From assembly GCF_000340215.1 (NCBI RefSeq), contig NW_006921532.1, positions 9,763,172-9,827,171 of the forward strand: 64,000 nt of DNA. The letters run 5' to 3'. The first letter of the stretch is position 1. Every line of letters begins with the position of its first letter. This DNA is from Pseudocercospora fijiensis CIRAD86. Taxonomy: Eukaryota; Ascomycota; Dothideomycetes; Mycosphaerellales; Mycosphaerellaceae. The position numbers were made by a program, and so were the translations under genes. Positions 1-11,989 of this stretch are shown here, one piece after another. The notes under the pieces were generated by a model, which searched no databases, was not told the DNA's origin, and worked only from the letters and a program-made list of their open reading frames with translations.

Positions 1-480
1 GAACGCCTTGGCTGCTTGGATTCACGGTCTCCTATACCCATGGCTGCGCAGATACGACTTTGGTTTGATGCAGTTACTGAGAGGCCGTGCATTGATGAGA
101 AATGAAAATTGTAGATAGAGCGACTTTGATGATGAGCTTTCCTTGATATTAGCATAGCGTACCTGTACTCCTGGGTGGCAGTAGTGCTCTACCGTCTTGC
201 AGCTGGACATCATCAAGTTACCACTCGTGTGCCTTCGCCATCAGCGTCCTGCCTGCTCGGACCGCAAGCTGGTCCGTGAAAGTCCAACCACCTCGCACCC
301 CCACTTCCCGCGAGACAATGTGATCCACGCTTCAATGTGTATTGTGCCACTCATCAGTCAATGAAACAATCGAAGCATTCTCTAGTTTTTTTCGACTCGC
401 TATCCTTCTGTCAAACGTAACGCATCCCTCTCCACAAGCAGTCCAGAGGATACGACGCAGCGCACATCCCTTTCTCGGCG
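1..480. other. Intergenic/5' flank, no gene recognised
   Basis: No convincing coding frame or RNA gene is visible. The stretch ends as the 5' flank of the plus-strand gene beginning at 481. It could hold the end of a gene lying to the left of the window, but no splice-consistent frame was found. Confidence 0.5.
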
Positions 481-1560
481 ATGCAAGCAATGTCACGAAG
501 CGGCCATAGACCAGTAGACAATAAAGCGCCTATTGAAGCCAGAATGAATGCTCGTTTCGCTGCGATTGAAACCAGCATAGATGGCATTGGCGAAGGTGGG
601 TAATAATCCCAGCACAATTCGACCATAGCTAGCTAACATTGCAAAGCGTACAACCAAGTCGCAGAAGGTTGCACTGAGATTGAGAGACGACTCGAGGGTC
701 TGGAGAATTCACTCGCAGATGTTAGAAGTCGTCAGCATGAGACAACGTCGTCGGTCAAGCAAGTCAAGGCAATCAAGCAAAAAGTCGATTCGATCGAATT
801 CGATATCAAAACTTTGATCAGCGGACGTCTGGACGAGCACGACAAGGCCATCAAAGATCTTACCCGGAACGCTCAAAGTCAGGGACCGAAGGATGTCGAT
901 GGGATCTTGGAAAGTGTACTCTTACGACTACAGCAGCTCGAGAAGACTCCCCCTACAACGTCCACCTTGTCAACCACTGCTCTAGCTCAAGCCCTTCTCG
1001 ATCGTCTCAAGAAGGACGAGACTATCGAAGAGGAAGAGCTTGCTCTGGGACTTCGGAAAATCCTGGGCATACAGACGTTTCGGAACTTCTTGCGGGCCAG
1101 ACCGAAGTTCCCAGAACTTGCCAGACCAAGTGACGCAGAATCAAGCCGATCACCACAGCGAAGACCCAAATTCCCAGGTGGAATGCCGAAGAAGGCGCCT
1201 TATAGGCTCAAAAAACCAGAGGTTTACCACATCAAATCTCGAAAACATCAGATTCAAGCTGAGAGAGAAGCTCGTGCGAGAAAGAGGAAACGATCATCTT
1301 CAAAGTCCAGCTTGCCTGCTGCTGCTGCTGCTGATAGTGATAATGGTAATGATGCACGCTCCGCAGGTGTGAGGCGTTCTCGGGTCCTGTCGTCGAGACC
1401 GGAGACAGTTGAAGACCCAGTGATTGATGAACGGTTTGGCGAGGGTGGACAGCAACGTCGGCGGTCAGGTAGAGCATCCAAACCGGCACAATTAGCTGCT
1501 GGAACTGTCTCGTGGGCTCAAGCGAGGGTGTTGAAGAAGCAAAGGTTGGGTCGCGCTTGA
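481..1560 (+). CDS. Hypothetical coiled-coil, basic nuclear-type protein (2 exons)
   Basis: Exons 481-595 and 647-1560, 342 aa. The 51-bp intron (gtgggt...gcaaag) has a CTAAC branch site, and removing it joins the frame without a stop. The N-terminal third after the intron is rich in heptad-like charged residues and looks like a coiled coil (roughly residues 40-110). The middle is Pro/Arg/Lys rich. A basic patch of the KRKRSSSKSS type resembles a nuclear localisation signal, followed by a short Ala run coded by a GCT repeat near 1317. The C-terminus is again strongly basic. I do not recognise a family. Start is the ATG at 481; a second in-frame ATG lies three codons later. It converges on the SDR gene, 164 bp away. 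A chromatin-associated or structural role is only a guess from composition. Confidence 0.7.
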
Positions 1561-1724
1561 TCTGCGCATTGTGCGGTTTGAACTTCTTCCTTCCCTCAGA
1601 CGTATTGCTTTAGCGCAGGCGTTTGGAGCCTTTGGGCCCGGAAACTGTACCAGGTACTATGAGCCATGCTAGGCATTTCGGAATGGACCTCTCGGACAGC
1701 CGATCGTGTATCGGTTTGAATTCT

Positions 1725-2731
1725 CTACAGGGGCACTGTTAATGGATTCATGACACTAGTACCACCATCGACCACAATATTTTGTCCTGTAATATAACTT
1801 GAGAAGCCAGAGGCGAGGAAACCTGCTACTCTTCCAACTTCAGACGGCAGTCCTGCTCTTTCCAAACCTACCATCTGCTTCTGCACCTCTTTCGATTGTA
1901 GTCTACTCGGAGGTAGCTGATGCTCCAGACCTCTTCGATCCAGATTCTGCAGATCCACCCCGATGTCGATTTGTCCTGGACTGATACAATTGATTCTTAC
2001 TAGAGTGCCTTTCAGCGTGGCTACTCCAGCTTTTACGACTCCTAGCGCAGCATGGCTCGACATTGTAAATGCTGGACCCCAGCAGCCTCCTATCGTGCTA
2101 GCAACAGATGCTACTACGATTATGCTTCCGTAAGGTTGGTCTTTCGGTGTAGCGTTCGGGTAGTTGCCTTTGGGGGTCGTCTTCTGCATTGCGGGAGGGG
2201 CGTATTTGAGAGCGAAGAAAGGTGCCATGGAGTTGGCTTCAAAGAGTTTGTAGAGGTCTGCTGGTGTCGTTTCGGCGATTGAGGGCGGGCCTAGGAGGCC
2301 TGAAGAGGTTACGTAGATGTCGAGCCTGAACATTTATAAGCTTCTGTGGGTGTTTATGCGCCAGACACCATGCCTTACCGTCCCCACGCGTTCAGAACAT
2401 CATCGATCAGTTGCAACGTATCTTCTTCGTTCGCTAGCTTGAAGGGATATCCGACGACCTTGGTGTTTGGGTAGAGGTTATTGACTTCCTTCTCGAGACT
2501 TGCGAAATCGTCTTTGGCCAATGCTGAGCAGGCATATATCGCTGCGGCTCCATGTGCTGCCAGCTCGAGGACGATTGCTCTTCCTATAGGCTGTGTTGCG
2601 CCCGTGACGATGCAGACGAATCCGTATAGCTTTCCATCGGATCTGTACGGTGAGAAATCGCTCGATTCCGATGTTTTCTTCCCATTCACTGCGGCCATAG
2701 TGTTCGTTTCCTGAGGGTCAGCAACGACCAC
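1725..2731 (-). CDS. Short-chain dehydrogenase/reductase-like protein lacking the catalytic YxxxK (2 exons)
   Basis: Exons 2731-2379 and 2325-1725, 317 aa; the 53-bp intron has donor gtaagg and acceptor ttcag. Classical SDR architecture is clear. A nucleotide-binding loop of the TGxxxxIG type (TGATQPIG) sits at residues 43-50. A beta-strand with the IIVVASVAS context of the catalytic serine lies near 191-194. A C-terminal SPGQI segment, and YITGQNIVVDGG at about 295-307, match the family. At residues 204-208, where SDR enzymes carry Tyr-x-x-x-Lys, this protein reads FTMSS, so both catalytic residues are replaced. The glycine motif also has QP in place of the usual second glycine region. It may be a non-catalytic SDR fold or a degenerating enzyme; the frame is otherwise intact. 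A second ATG lies 11 codons downstream of the chosen start. Confidence 0.8.
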
Positions 2732-3313
2732 TTGAAATTCCGGACGGCCATGGCATCAATATGATTGTGTGTTCTCGCATTGCTTTCTGCAAGCTGCAGC
2801 TCCTCGGAGACGATCAGCTCGACTGATAAGGATAAGAGCAGGGCCATTGAGTGAGCAGCATCTGGCCGCTCAATACTCGTTCGAGGAGATCAGTGCATTC
2901 CTATTTACTTGACCCAAGCAATGTTTCTCCCCTACTTTTGTTCAGATGAGCGATCGAGATATTGCCTTGACCATGTTCATCAGGATGTGAAATAAAGCTC
3001 TGAAGATTAGCTGTACGCCCGCCCACTTGCTTCTCTCCACGCAATGCAGAACATATGCTGTTCCGGCCACTTTCGAGAACATGAGGCCGTATACAACTGT
3101 GGACCTTGACATGGCATGTGCCCCTGGCGCCGGTGTCGAGTGTGAAAGGAGAAAGCAAAGCACAGCAAGCGAGGGAGAATTGGCATTGGCAAACTAGGAA
3201 GTGTTGTGGACCGCGGGCGCGTTCCAAGAGTGGCAGCGCAGAGGTCACCCACGTTCGAAAATTTTCGGCTTGGCGTTGCTTAAAAAAGCGAGCGTCCACC
3301 AGCTGAGCTATAT
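2732..3313. other. Intergenic, no gene recognised
   Basis: Upstream region of the SDR gene. Normal base composition, with no RIP signature. Overlapping short open frames are present on both strands but none has homology I recognise or splice-consistent extension. A tRNA-like A box on the minus strand lies at its right end (see rejected items). Confidence 0.45.
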
Positions 3314-3319
3314 CAGCTT

Positions 3320-3335
3320 CCCCGGATTTCTTGGC
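3320..3335 (+). repeat. Left arm of a long-range inverted repeat bounding the transposon block
   Basis: The 16 bases here are the reverse complement of 24653-24668 with one C/T difference, and the match continues imperfectly for three more bases. The two arms sit at the two edges of the TE block, about 21.3 kb apart. They could be terminal inverted repeats of an old DNA element that hosted the later insertions, but no target-site duplication was identified. Confidence 0.4.
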
Positions 3336-3533
3336 ATAGATGGGCAGATATATACACGCAAAACCCGAGGACGTTCAGCCAATCAGATACACTACTGACG
3401 AGGGTAGTAGATGCGGGCGCCCCGAGGCCCAATCGTTAGACTACGCTTTATTGAGGGCCCCTCCGGGGGAGCAGGGGCTGGCCGGCTACTTACAGTGTTT
3501 ACTATTCTGTATTCCCGAGTAGGACTGTAATCC

Positions 3534-3594
3534 CCCGACCGTGTAGCTGATTCTACGCTATAATATAGCACACGTTGAAGCTATACGGGTCGGG
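3534..3594. other. Imperfect long hairpin
   Basis: A GC-rich arm beginning cccgaccgtgtagct pairs with agctatacgggtcggg about 30 bases later, with one bulge and one mismatch. The loop contains a second perfect palindrome, gctataatatagc. Base composition up to about 3.6 kb is not RIP-depleted. Shortly after, at about 3627-3644, a run of T is followed by a run of A. The hairpin could belong to the terminus of a mobile element, but no end motif was proven. Confidence 0.35.
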
Positions 3595-3599
3595 AATAG

Positions 3600-4440
3600 G
3601 TACTTCCGGAGGGTGTTTAGTTGGCTTTTTTTTTAAAAAAAAAAGACTAAGGTAGAGGAGATTAACTACGAACAATATCTTATTATTACAATCGTTAAAG
3701 CCTAAATTTTAACTACAATCGACGACTATTAGATTTAGAGTCTAGTATTCGGTTAGTATATGTGTTAGTATTAATACGATTCTAATAAAAATTATACTAT
3801 AAGTCTCTATATATATATATAATATATAAGATAGTATATATAGCAAGGGGAAATATAAACGTGTATATAGAAATTAAATATACTAGTTAAGGGGATATAT
3901 TTATAATACTAGTATATAATATATTATAAGAGTATTAGGATAGATTAGGACAATATTAGTAGAAACTATACCGTTATTACCGGACAACTTAGTCCGTTAT
4001 AAACCCTAGATATATTCGAAAATCAAAAAAATATATACGTTTACTTAAATTATAGAATTAGAGCCGCACGAGTTAGTATAATAGTCTAGCAACTTGTTAA
4101 GTTACTTAGATAGGAACTCGATAATAGAATTTCCTCTTAGTAGTTATAGCCTATTATAAACGCCGTCTAAGTACAAAACTATATATAGTAGATTAATATA
4201 TAAAGTACTCTTCCTCGAAAGTTGAAACCTAACTCTAATATAGCGCCGCCTAAGCATAAAACTATATATAGTAGATTAATATATAAAGTACTCCTCCTCG
4301 AAAGTTGAAACCTAACTCCGATATAGCGCCGCCTAAGTACAAAACTATATATAGTAGATTAATATATAAAGTACTCCTCCTCCTCGAAACCTAACTCCGG
4401 TATAGAACTACTACCTTCTATCCTACTAGCTATTAGGTAC
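3600..4440. other. AT-rich, RIP-mutated non-coding stretch
   Basis: Dominated by TpA, with few CpA and TpG and many remaining CpG. There are no open frames. It precedes the 3' end of the minus-strand Helitron coding remnant and may be that element's non-coding 3' part. It contains the 83-bp tandem repeat annotated separately. Confidence 0.5.
4161..4400. repeat. 83-bp tandem repeat, about 2.9 copies
   Basis: The motif cgccgYctaag recurs at 4161, 4244 and 4327, exactly 83 bp apart, with nearly identical intervening sequence. The last copy is shortened by an internal deletion before 4400. Copies differ mainly by C/T changes of the RIP type. Confidence 0.85.
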
Positions 4441-7400
4441 TCCTCCGGGGGCCCCTCCGGACGGGGTATAGTAGGCGCTCTTCGCCTCGGTAGTAATATA
4501 GGGCTAGGATCCGCCGGGCTAGGTAATAAATCCGGCGATACCGAGCTACCCTATAATTCCTCCTACGTAGTTCTATACCGTAACGGACTCCTCTACCTAG
4601 TATCCCTTAAAGACGGCCGGAGGATAGGTAGAATCCGAACCGGCGAAGGATCGATACTCTTATAGAGAGTAGAAGGTATTTTCCTAGTCGAGACTAAAGG
4701 AATAGACCTTAGCGAACTAAAGGCTAGACTTTATATACGTATACTACGTAGCGTAGTAGTAGGGCTAGTAATTTCGATAGATAGGAGTTACTTCGTCCGT
4801 TCTAGCTAATCTAGATCCCTATCTTTCGTAATATCGGAGATACTAAAAGTAATATCCGACTTTATAAAGTCTTATTCGATAGCGAGGTCCTTATAGGCCC
4901 TAACCCTTAATAAGGCTACGTAGAATGCCCCGGGAGATACTTACTTCTCCCTAAGGTTTACGACAACCCGATCTAAAGTTATATTTTACGACTTATAAAT
5001 CGTAATCGTATAGTAGGTTACTATAGGGAATTGCTCGCGCTATTATATCTCCGTAGTACCGTAAGTACCGCGTGCCCTCCGTACGGGAAAGATAGGTATA
5101 ACTATACCCTTCCGGGCCCCCCCCCTAGGCGTCGATCTGCTCGTTTAGTCTAACCCTACGAAACTCGGGAAAATAAACGAGTAGATAGCGAAGTATAGTA
5201 TCCCGGGGACTCTCTACGTCCTCGTCCTAGAGAATACTATATAGTTAGCCGCGGCTACTATTAACTAAACCTATCTCCGTCTAGATATTCTAATATAGAA
5301 GTACTAGACATCTAATAACTAAGTATAGCTCGGAATAGAGTCCTTAAAACTCTTTCTCGTTAAGCCGACTACTCGAAATAGAGTCGTGCTTAGCGCTAAT
5401 ACGAAGTATCGGATATTCGCTAGCTAAGAGTTACGTACGATTAAACTGCTCTACCGTAGTACAGTAGGAGTAAAGCCGGATAGCAGACTTAAAGTCTCTC
5501 TATATTGCCTCCCCGAAGGGCGTAAACGTACGCTATCTAAGAAGATTATAGTACCTATCTTCTACCTTATTAACCCGGACGGCTTATAGGGCATCCTTAA
5601 ATTGTAGGGCAGTCTTATCCTACCCGGATTGCCGGATAACCTATAATAAACGTAGCGTATACTTAAAGGCTCGGTAGTAATTACGACCGGAGATATCTAT
5701 AGCGTTATATAAACGCTTAGTAGTAAAAAGAGCGGTAGCCGCGACGGGCGGAAGCTAATAGAAGTCCCCGGCTAGAAGAATACTAAACCTAGTAAAAAAG
5801 TCGGTAGAGGCCTTAGTTTTAGGAAAGATCTCGAATAGGCGCTAATTAATCTAACCTAGTAGACGAATACTAAGTATAGATTTCTCGTTAATTACTATAA
5901 AACGCACTCCTTCTAACCGTTAGCGGCAGACCTTTCTAGCCTCGTCTCTAAGTTCGTCTAAGATAGGATCGACTTAAATAGGTAGATTAAAAAAGGAATA
6001 AATAGTATAGCTATCGATATTAAACGCCGCTGCCCTAGTAGGGGCAAGTCTAACAATAGGACTTCGAGTACTACCTTTAGTACGCCGCGTAAGAGCCTAT
6101 AACCGAGCCGAGAGTAGCTCGATTATATAGGACTTTCCGGTACCCGCCTCGCCGTCGAGATTAATTAATAGCTACGGGGCGCCTTTAGAGTTAGCGGGCG
6201 CCCCTAAGCGGGTACCGAATAGAAACTCTCGGACAAACTGTTCGTAGTTCTTAATAAAGACACTATATACTACCGCTTGCCCCGGATTTAGTAATAGATA
6301 GGCGTTAGATACCTAAGATTCGATATCTAAATTCGAGGTCGAACTTTCCTTTAACCGCCGCTAATAGTTATTCCGAGCTAGCGGTTCGTAAACCTCGGGT
6401 ATAGTATCTTTAAAACGGCTATAGTAGGGACTCTAGTTAGTAGAAATATTAATACCCCGCTGTCCTAACTCGAGCTCCTCGCGAATCCGATTATTATCGC
6501 TAGGATACTCGTTCCTAAGTTCGTTAAATATAGCCTCCTTATCCTCGGTAATAGGATATTCCTCCTCGAACTCGTCCTTAAAATCCTCGTTCTCCTCGGC
6601 TAGACAGCCGTAATAGTCCCTCCTAAGTATAGGATACTACGACTCCCGGCGCTCTAATTCCCGGTAGGTAGCCGGCTACGTAGTATAAGAAATAGGCGAG
6701 TTTAGGAATCGGAAGGGTAGTACTAGATATACTATCTAAGGGACGTATAGTATAACCTTAAACCGATAGTACTACGCGTACTTTAGATCGCTAGTATCGC
6801 TAGGATATAGCGGGATATAGCGAAGAATCCGGTCGGGATTTCTATCCGCTAACCTCGTAGGCGGATTCCGGCCTAGATTAAATCTAGTCGCGAACTCGAA
6901 GAGCGAAACAGTAGCGTATACTTCCTATCGATCGCTATACTTTATATAGATCGTCCTACGCGCAGTCTGCTAGGGGTGCCCCTCGCCGAGGTCGTTTAGC
7001 CTAAATAGTACCTATTACTCTACCTACGGTCTATAGTCGAGGTTAACGAACTACCGCGTACAATCTACTAAATTATAACCTAGTAGAATAAACGAAACCT
7101 CTTATACGGACTAATCTCTTTTAGAAACTAGCTTATTAAGTAGCTTAGCGGCAAGCGAGACTAAGGGCCTCCTATTAGATATATAGGGCAGGATATCCCG
7201 TATAAGTTCTAAATAGGGCTTTATAGTAACCTCGGCTTTCGAACAGTACTTAATAATATATTGTAGTACTACCTTAATATCGGTATACGGAGTAAGATCG
7301 GTATTCGCTCTCTAGGCTATCGTTAAAAGGGGATTAAAGTAATTAAGGTTCTAATCGTTACACTCGGCAATATATATAACAAACTTGTCGTTATAGCGAT

Positions 7401-10130
7401 TAGAAACCTCGGCCCTCTCTAGGATAGTATACGGAAAGTGAAACCGGTAATATTTCGTAGTATCGGCCGTATCTTATCCCTTCTTACGGCGTAGGCAATA
7501 ATCGTTATACGAGTGCCGCTAAAGTCGGTTTACAAGATCCGAGAGAAACTCGAGATTGTTTTCTATTTCCGAGGTATCCGAATTTATAGCACTACGGCTA
7601 ATAGGGGCACCCTACCGACTAGTATCCGGATTTAAGGCAACGATATATCTATCCTAACGTATAGCAAGTGCCGAACGCCCCTCGTTAGTAGTAACACTAA
7701 TCGATAGTAGCTCGTCTATCTAAAGAAAAAAGTACGCGTAAATACTACCTCTCCCTTAAAACTTAAACCGAATCTATAAGTTAGATACCCTAAATTTAGG
7801 CTCTAGGATAGTCTTAAACAAGAGCTTTAACCGACGCTTAAATAGATCTACTACGATATACGGATAGTCCTTAAGAAACTCCCGTACTAGATAGATAGAA
7901 TCGGCCGAACTACCTGTTTTCTATTCGTTATAGAACGGACTTAACCGAAGTAAATAGTCCTACTATAGATCGGCGGGACTATAGGTTCTAAAAAGCGCCG
8001 GATATCCTAGAGACCGAACTATCGCTTCTAGTTCTATTCGGCGGGCGCCTATATATAGCCTCGTACTAATTAGGGACCGCCCGTGCCTTATAATTATATC
8101 TAAAATAGACTTAGAATCCGGGGACTCCGGGTTTAGTAAGGCCTCCCGTAGTTGCTCCTTTATAAGGCTATTAGCAACTTCGAGACTACGGGCAAGGTAC
8201 GTAGACTAGCTACGAGTTAAGCTTCGGTAATAGATATTAAATACCGTATACCGCTAGCTAGTATAGGAACCAAATCGACCGTCGTAATAGTATAGTAGGG
8301 CTTAAATATAGTCCTTAAAACTAACTATCCTTTCGCGAGGGCTATAAAAATCGCCCTACCCTATAGGATATAGGTATAGAAAGGCAAGTAATAGAAGGCT
8401 ACTATTAGTATCCTACTCGTCGATAGGTCGCGCCTATAAATAGGGCTACGTTAAGTAGGGTAGACTGCGAGGCTAGGCTAATCGATATAGACTCGTCCCG
8501 GGGGGTCCCTAGCTAACTTCGGTCGGATTCTAGGGGCCTACCCGGCTAACCTCGGGATTATCCCCCCCTACTATACTCTCTATAGACCGTAGGTTATCTA
8601 GTAGGGTTTGATTAGGATCCCGGGTTTGCCCTAATTGCGGGATAGTAGCGGTTTTAATAGGAAATTCCTCGTCCTCGCTAGTAGTATCTAAATATTATAG
8701 CCGATCGCTAGTAGTAGTTTTATCGGACTCTACTAACTCGGTTTGAATTTGACCTAATACGCTATTATCTTACGGAAGCTAAGATAATAGCGTAGGGTCT
8801 ATTTCGATATTAGAATATCCGGAATAATTATCCTTTAAATACTCTAACTACAACTTAATAGCCTGCCTACGAACGCGGAATTCGCGATTAAAGGACGCAA
8901 TCTTATTAGTATTTAGGTTCCGAGGCCTAAGTAATAGTATATCTACCTTATTAGGTAGTCGCGGCAGTTTGTTATAAATAGAGACTATATCGCGAAGGAA
9001 ATAAGCGATATATCCGCGGTACTTATACTACTAGCCCCGGACCGTAAGTACGTTAACGGTAGTATAGACCCTAGCGATTAGGAGCTGTTCTATATCGCTA
9101 AGCTTAGGCAAATCTACCGGTAGCTCGCCTAGGTCTATATTATTTGCCTTAGAGAATAGGGGAATTCGAGAGGGGTTCGACTTAATAGCCTTTAAACAAG
9201 AGCTATAAGCGCCGGTAGTAGGATCTAGCTTAAGATCTAACTAGCGGCGGGGGCATATTTAATACCGTATCTAAGATATAGTATCTCCCTATCGGCTAAA
9301 TTATATATACCGGTCGAAGTCGGTATTAGATAGAGCCGGTCGAGTACGACGTTATTCTAGTGTTTCGGCGTTTTTAAGGCTAAGATTACCCTTATCTAGT
9401 TCGCGAGTAGCCTAGGCTACCTCGCGAATTTAATTAAGAGAACGCCTATTTATTCGAGACCTCGACGACTCGGAAGCCCTACTAGAGCTAGGAATCGTAG
9501 AGGGAAAGATACCGTATTGCCGGTAGTAACTATATTCGAGACTACCGGCCTAAAATTCCGATCGGGTAGTAAAGTAGCTACCCGTTTCGCACTACTTTAG
9601 CTTAGTAGTAATATCCGAAATACCGGGATTCGAATAATACGAGTAGAGGGTAGAATTAACTACCCGATATTCTCTATAGGGCCGAGGTATATTACAGCCG
9701 CTATAGGTAAATAAATTTATATCGCGGGCAAGTAAGGGAGCCCTAGTAGATCGTAACGCCCGATTTGCGCGGTCCTCTCTCGCGATAGCCCGTCTTTGCT
9801 CCCTTTTAATAGAGGTTTCGTCCCGACCTCTCCGATAAATATTAGGGGCTTCTACGTTAATAGTAGGGCTACGCGAACGCCTTTATAGCCGCCTTTTGCG
9901 TGCCTGTTTCTCGCGATATATAAGATAGGTCTTATAGGACTACCTACCCTCTCGATTAAAATCGCTTAGAGGTCGTTGTATTTTATACCTCGAATATTGT
10001 TTTTATACTCGATCCCGAGTAGTATCCGAATTAGAATCTATATTATATAGATCCTAGGTAAATTTCGATCTAGGACCGTAGTAAATGTACCTAGTTTCCC
10101 TCGGCGAAAGGGGTTTTTAAAGGTATACTC
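4440..10130 (-). mobile_element. Degenerate Helitron: Rep/PIF1-like helicase remnant (RIP-mutated)
   Basis: Read on the minus strand, the region conserves Helitron order although it is full of TAG/TAA stops. The N-terminal part is at about 9.9-8.8 kb, with a segment resembling the fungal Helitron N-terminal (DUF6570-like) region near 9130-8870. The rolling-circle Rep region lies at about 7.9-7.4 kb, and its core reads G-R-G-S-I-Y-A-Y (7740-7732 for Y-A-Y), where active Rep proteins have His-x-His. A Cys/Lys-rich Rep segment follows near 7.5 kb. A SF1 helicase Walker A, GEAGTGKS, is intact at 6153-6130, and helicase C-terminal remnants reach about 4.7 kb. Nearly all damage is CpA->TpA on either strand. 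Exact termini (5' TC, 3' CTRR with hairpin) were not located, so the limits are those of the coding remnant. It is non-functional. Confidence 0.8.
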
Positions 10131-10513
10131 CTTAACGTATATAAGATAGTAAAATAGTTCCTTTAAAGAATCTAAAATACTACTCCTATATATATATCCT
10201 CCGAACGTGCTAGGATACGATTTCTATATAAGGCGGTTCCGCTCCTAAAGTAGGTCCGCTAGCCGGCTACTTTTATATAGGAAACTCTTACTTCGGGGGC
10301 GACCCTACCTCGCGAGCGCTCTTAAAACGCGCGCAACTCGTAGACTTAGCGAAAATTGTACGTCTAGTATAAAAAAAAGTCGATATACCTACTAGACGCC
10401 CTAGAGCCTTACTATAGCCCCTCCGATTAGGCTAATATTTAGTACCCTATAGGCTAGTATATTAGGGCGCCTCTAGACTAGATAGCTATAGAATACGGAG
10501 TATCCTATATATA

Positions 10514-11139
10514 TCTCGATAAATACTAATCCGATTTCAATAAAAATTACACCGTTAGAACCGCGCGGGTCGGTTCTATTAAACGTGAAATTTTTATAGA
10601 AATCGACTACCTTCGAATTTAGTATTAGTAGGTATTAGCTAGTATTAGCTCCAACTTCGGCGGTTAATATCTTAATGAATATTAATCCGATTTCTATAAA
10701 AATTACACCGTTAGAACCGCGCGGGTCGGTTCTATTAAACGTGAAATTTTCATAGAAATCGACTACCTTCGAATTTAGTATTAGTAGGTATTAGCTAGTG
10801 TTAGCTCTAACTTCGGCGGTTAATATCTCAATAAATATTGATCCGATTTCTATAAAAATTACACCGTTAGAACCGCGCGGGTCGGTTCTATTAAACGTGA
10901 AATTTTTATAGAAATCGACTACCTTCGAATTTAGTATTAGTAGATATTAGCTAGTATTAGCTCTAACTTCGGCGGTTAATATCTTAATAAATATTAATCC
11001 GATTTCTATAAAAATTATACCGTTAGAACTGCGCGGGTCGGTTCTATTAAACGTGAAATTTTTATAGAAATCGACTACCTTCGAATTTAGTATTAGTAGG
11101 TATTAGCTAGTGTTAGCTCTAACTTCGGCGGTTAATATC
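10514..11139. repeat. 156-bp hairpin satellite, left part (4 units)
   Basis: Four units with exact 156-bp period. Each contains a 74-bp palindrome at 10532-10605, 10688-10761, 10844-10917 and 11000-11073. Outer arms of 17 bp (cgatttctataaaaatt and its complement) and inner arms tagaaccg/cggttcta flank a GC-rich loop. The first unit has one arm mismatch. The array is interrupted at 11139 by the outer LTR retrotransposon and resumes in phase at 24022. Confidence 0.9.
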
Positions 11140-11849
11140 TATAAGGGTTAGTAGCTAAGCAGTAAGAATGTATACGAAACTTTGAACTAAACTAAAGGGA
11201 GCACTAAATTAATATAGCTACTATCTATATAAGACAAACTACGAAGAAAGGAAGAAAGGTACTTTAGAGGGAGAGCCCCTTCCTTAGTATTCCGCCCTAC
11301 GGCCGTCTAGCGCGTCCGACGCGTAAGCGTAAGTACGTATATCCTACTTGTCCGCTGTCTCGTAGCGCCTTTATCTCCTAGCTAACTAGCGTAGCGCGCG
11401 TATACAAACTCGTTTAACCGCTCTTAAGCAAATATATTTCTCCTAGCTCTTCCCTACCTTCCGGTTCCTTCCTACTACTCGGATCTATCCTACGACTCTA
11501 TATGTCTCGCTTGCTATCGTCCGTATATACGTACGCGTAGTTTAGTATAGTCCCGTCGTTCGTATATTAATATATAACGTATTATTCTACTATATACGGC
11601 CTCTACGGGAGTCCCTAAGATATTACGTTATACGGCTAAGTAGGCGACCTAGGCGTCCTAGGCGACCTAGGCGTACTAGGCGTACTAGGCGTACTAGGCG
11701 TACTAGGCGTACTAGGCGACCTAGGCTAACTAGGCGACCTACTTCGCTAGGGGCCCCTACTACTAAGGTAACTTAAATCCGATATTACTTTATAGTATAG
11801 CGGCTAGCTTATAGGACTTGTCGGTGCTTTCTAGGTAGCTACTATAATA
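11140..11849 (-). repeat. Left LTR (3' LTR) of the outer gypsy element
   Basis: 710 bp, matched along its length by 17155-17300 plus 23453-24016. It contains a decameric tandem array based on gcgtactagg at about 11641-11752. Compared stretches differ from the right copy by C/T and G/A changes in CpA/TpG context. Confidence 0.9.
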
Positions 11850-11989
11850 GTAGCCCCCCCCTCGTTCTACGCGGAGTTCCTATAACGCTAAAGGAGGTCC
11901 GTATATAATAGGTGCTAGTGTTCTTATCCTAGTTCGGGTCGGAGACCTTAATCTAAATTCTATTCGTACGCTTCTCGGAGAAAATGTTC

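Noticed and set aside
3215..3325. Minus-strand tRNA-like A box (tagctcagctgg) with a lysine-like anticodon loop region
   Set aside because: The A box is perfect, but the D-arm, anticodon stem and acceptor do not close and the B-box candidate (ttttcgaacgt) is poor. It is at best a fragment, so no tRNA is called.
11641..11752. Regular short tandem repeats resembling a CRISPR array
   Set aside because: Decamers without unique spacers, inside an LTR of a eukaryotic retrotransposon. Not a CRISPR array.
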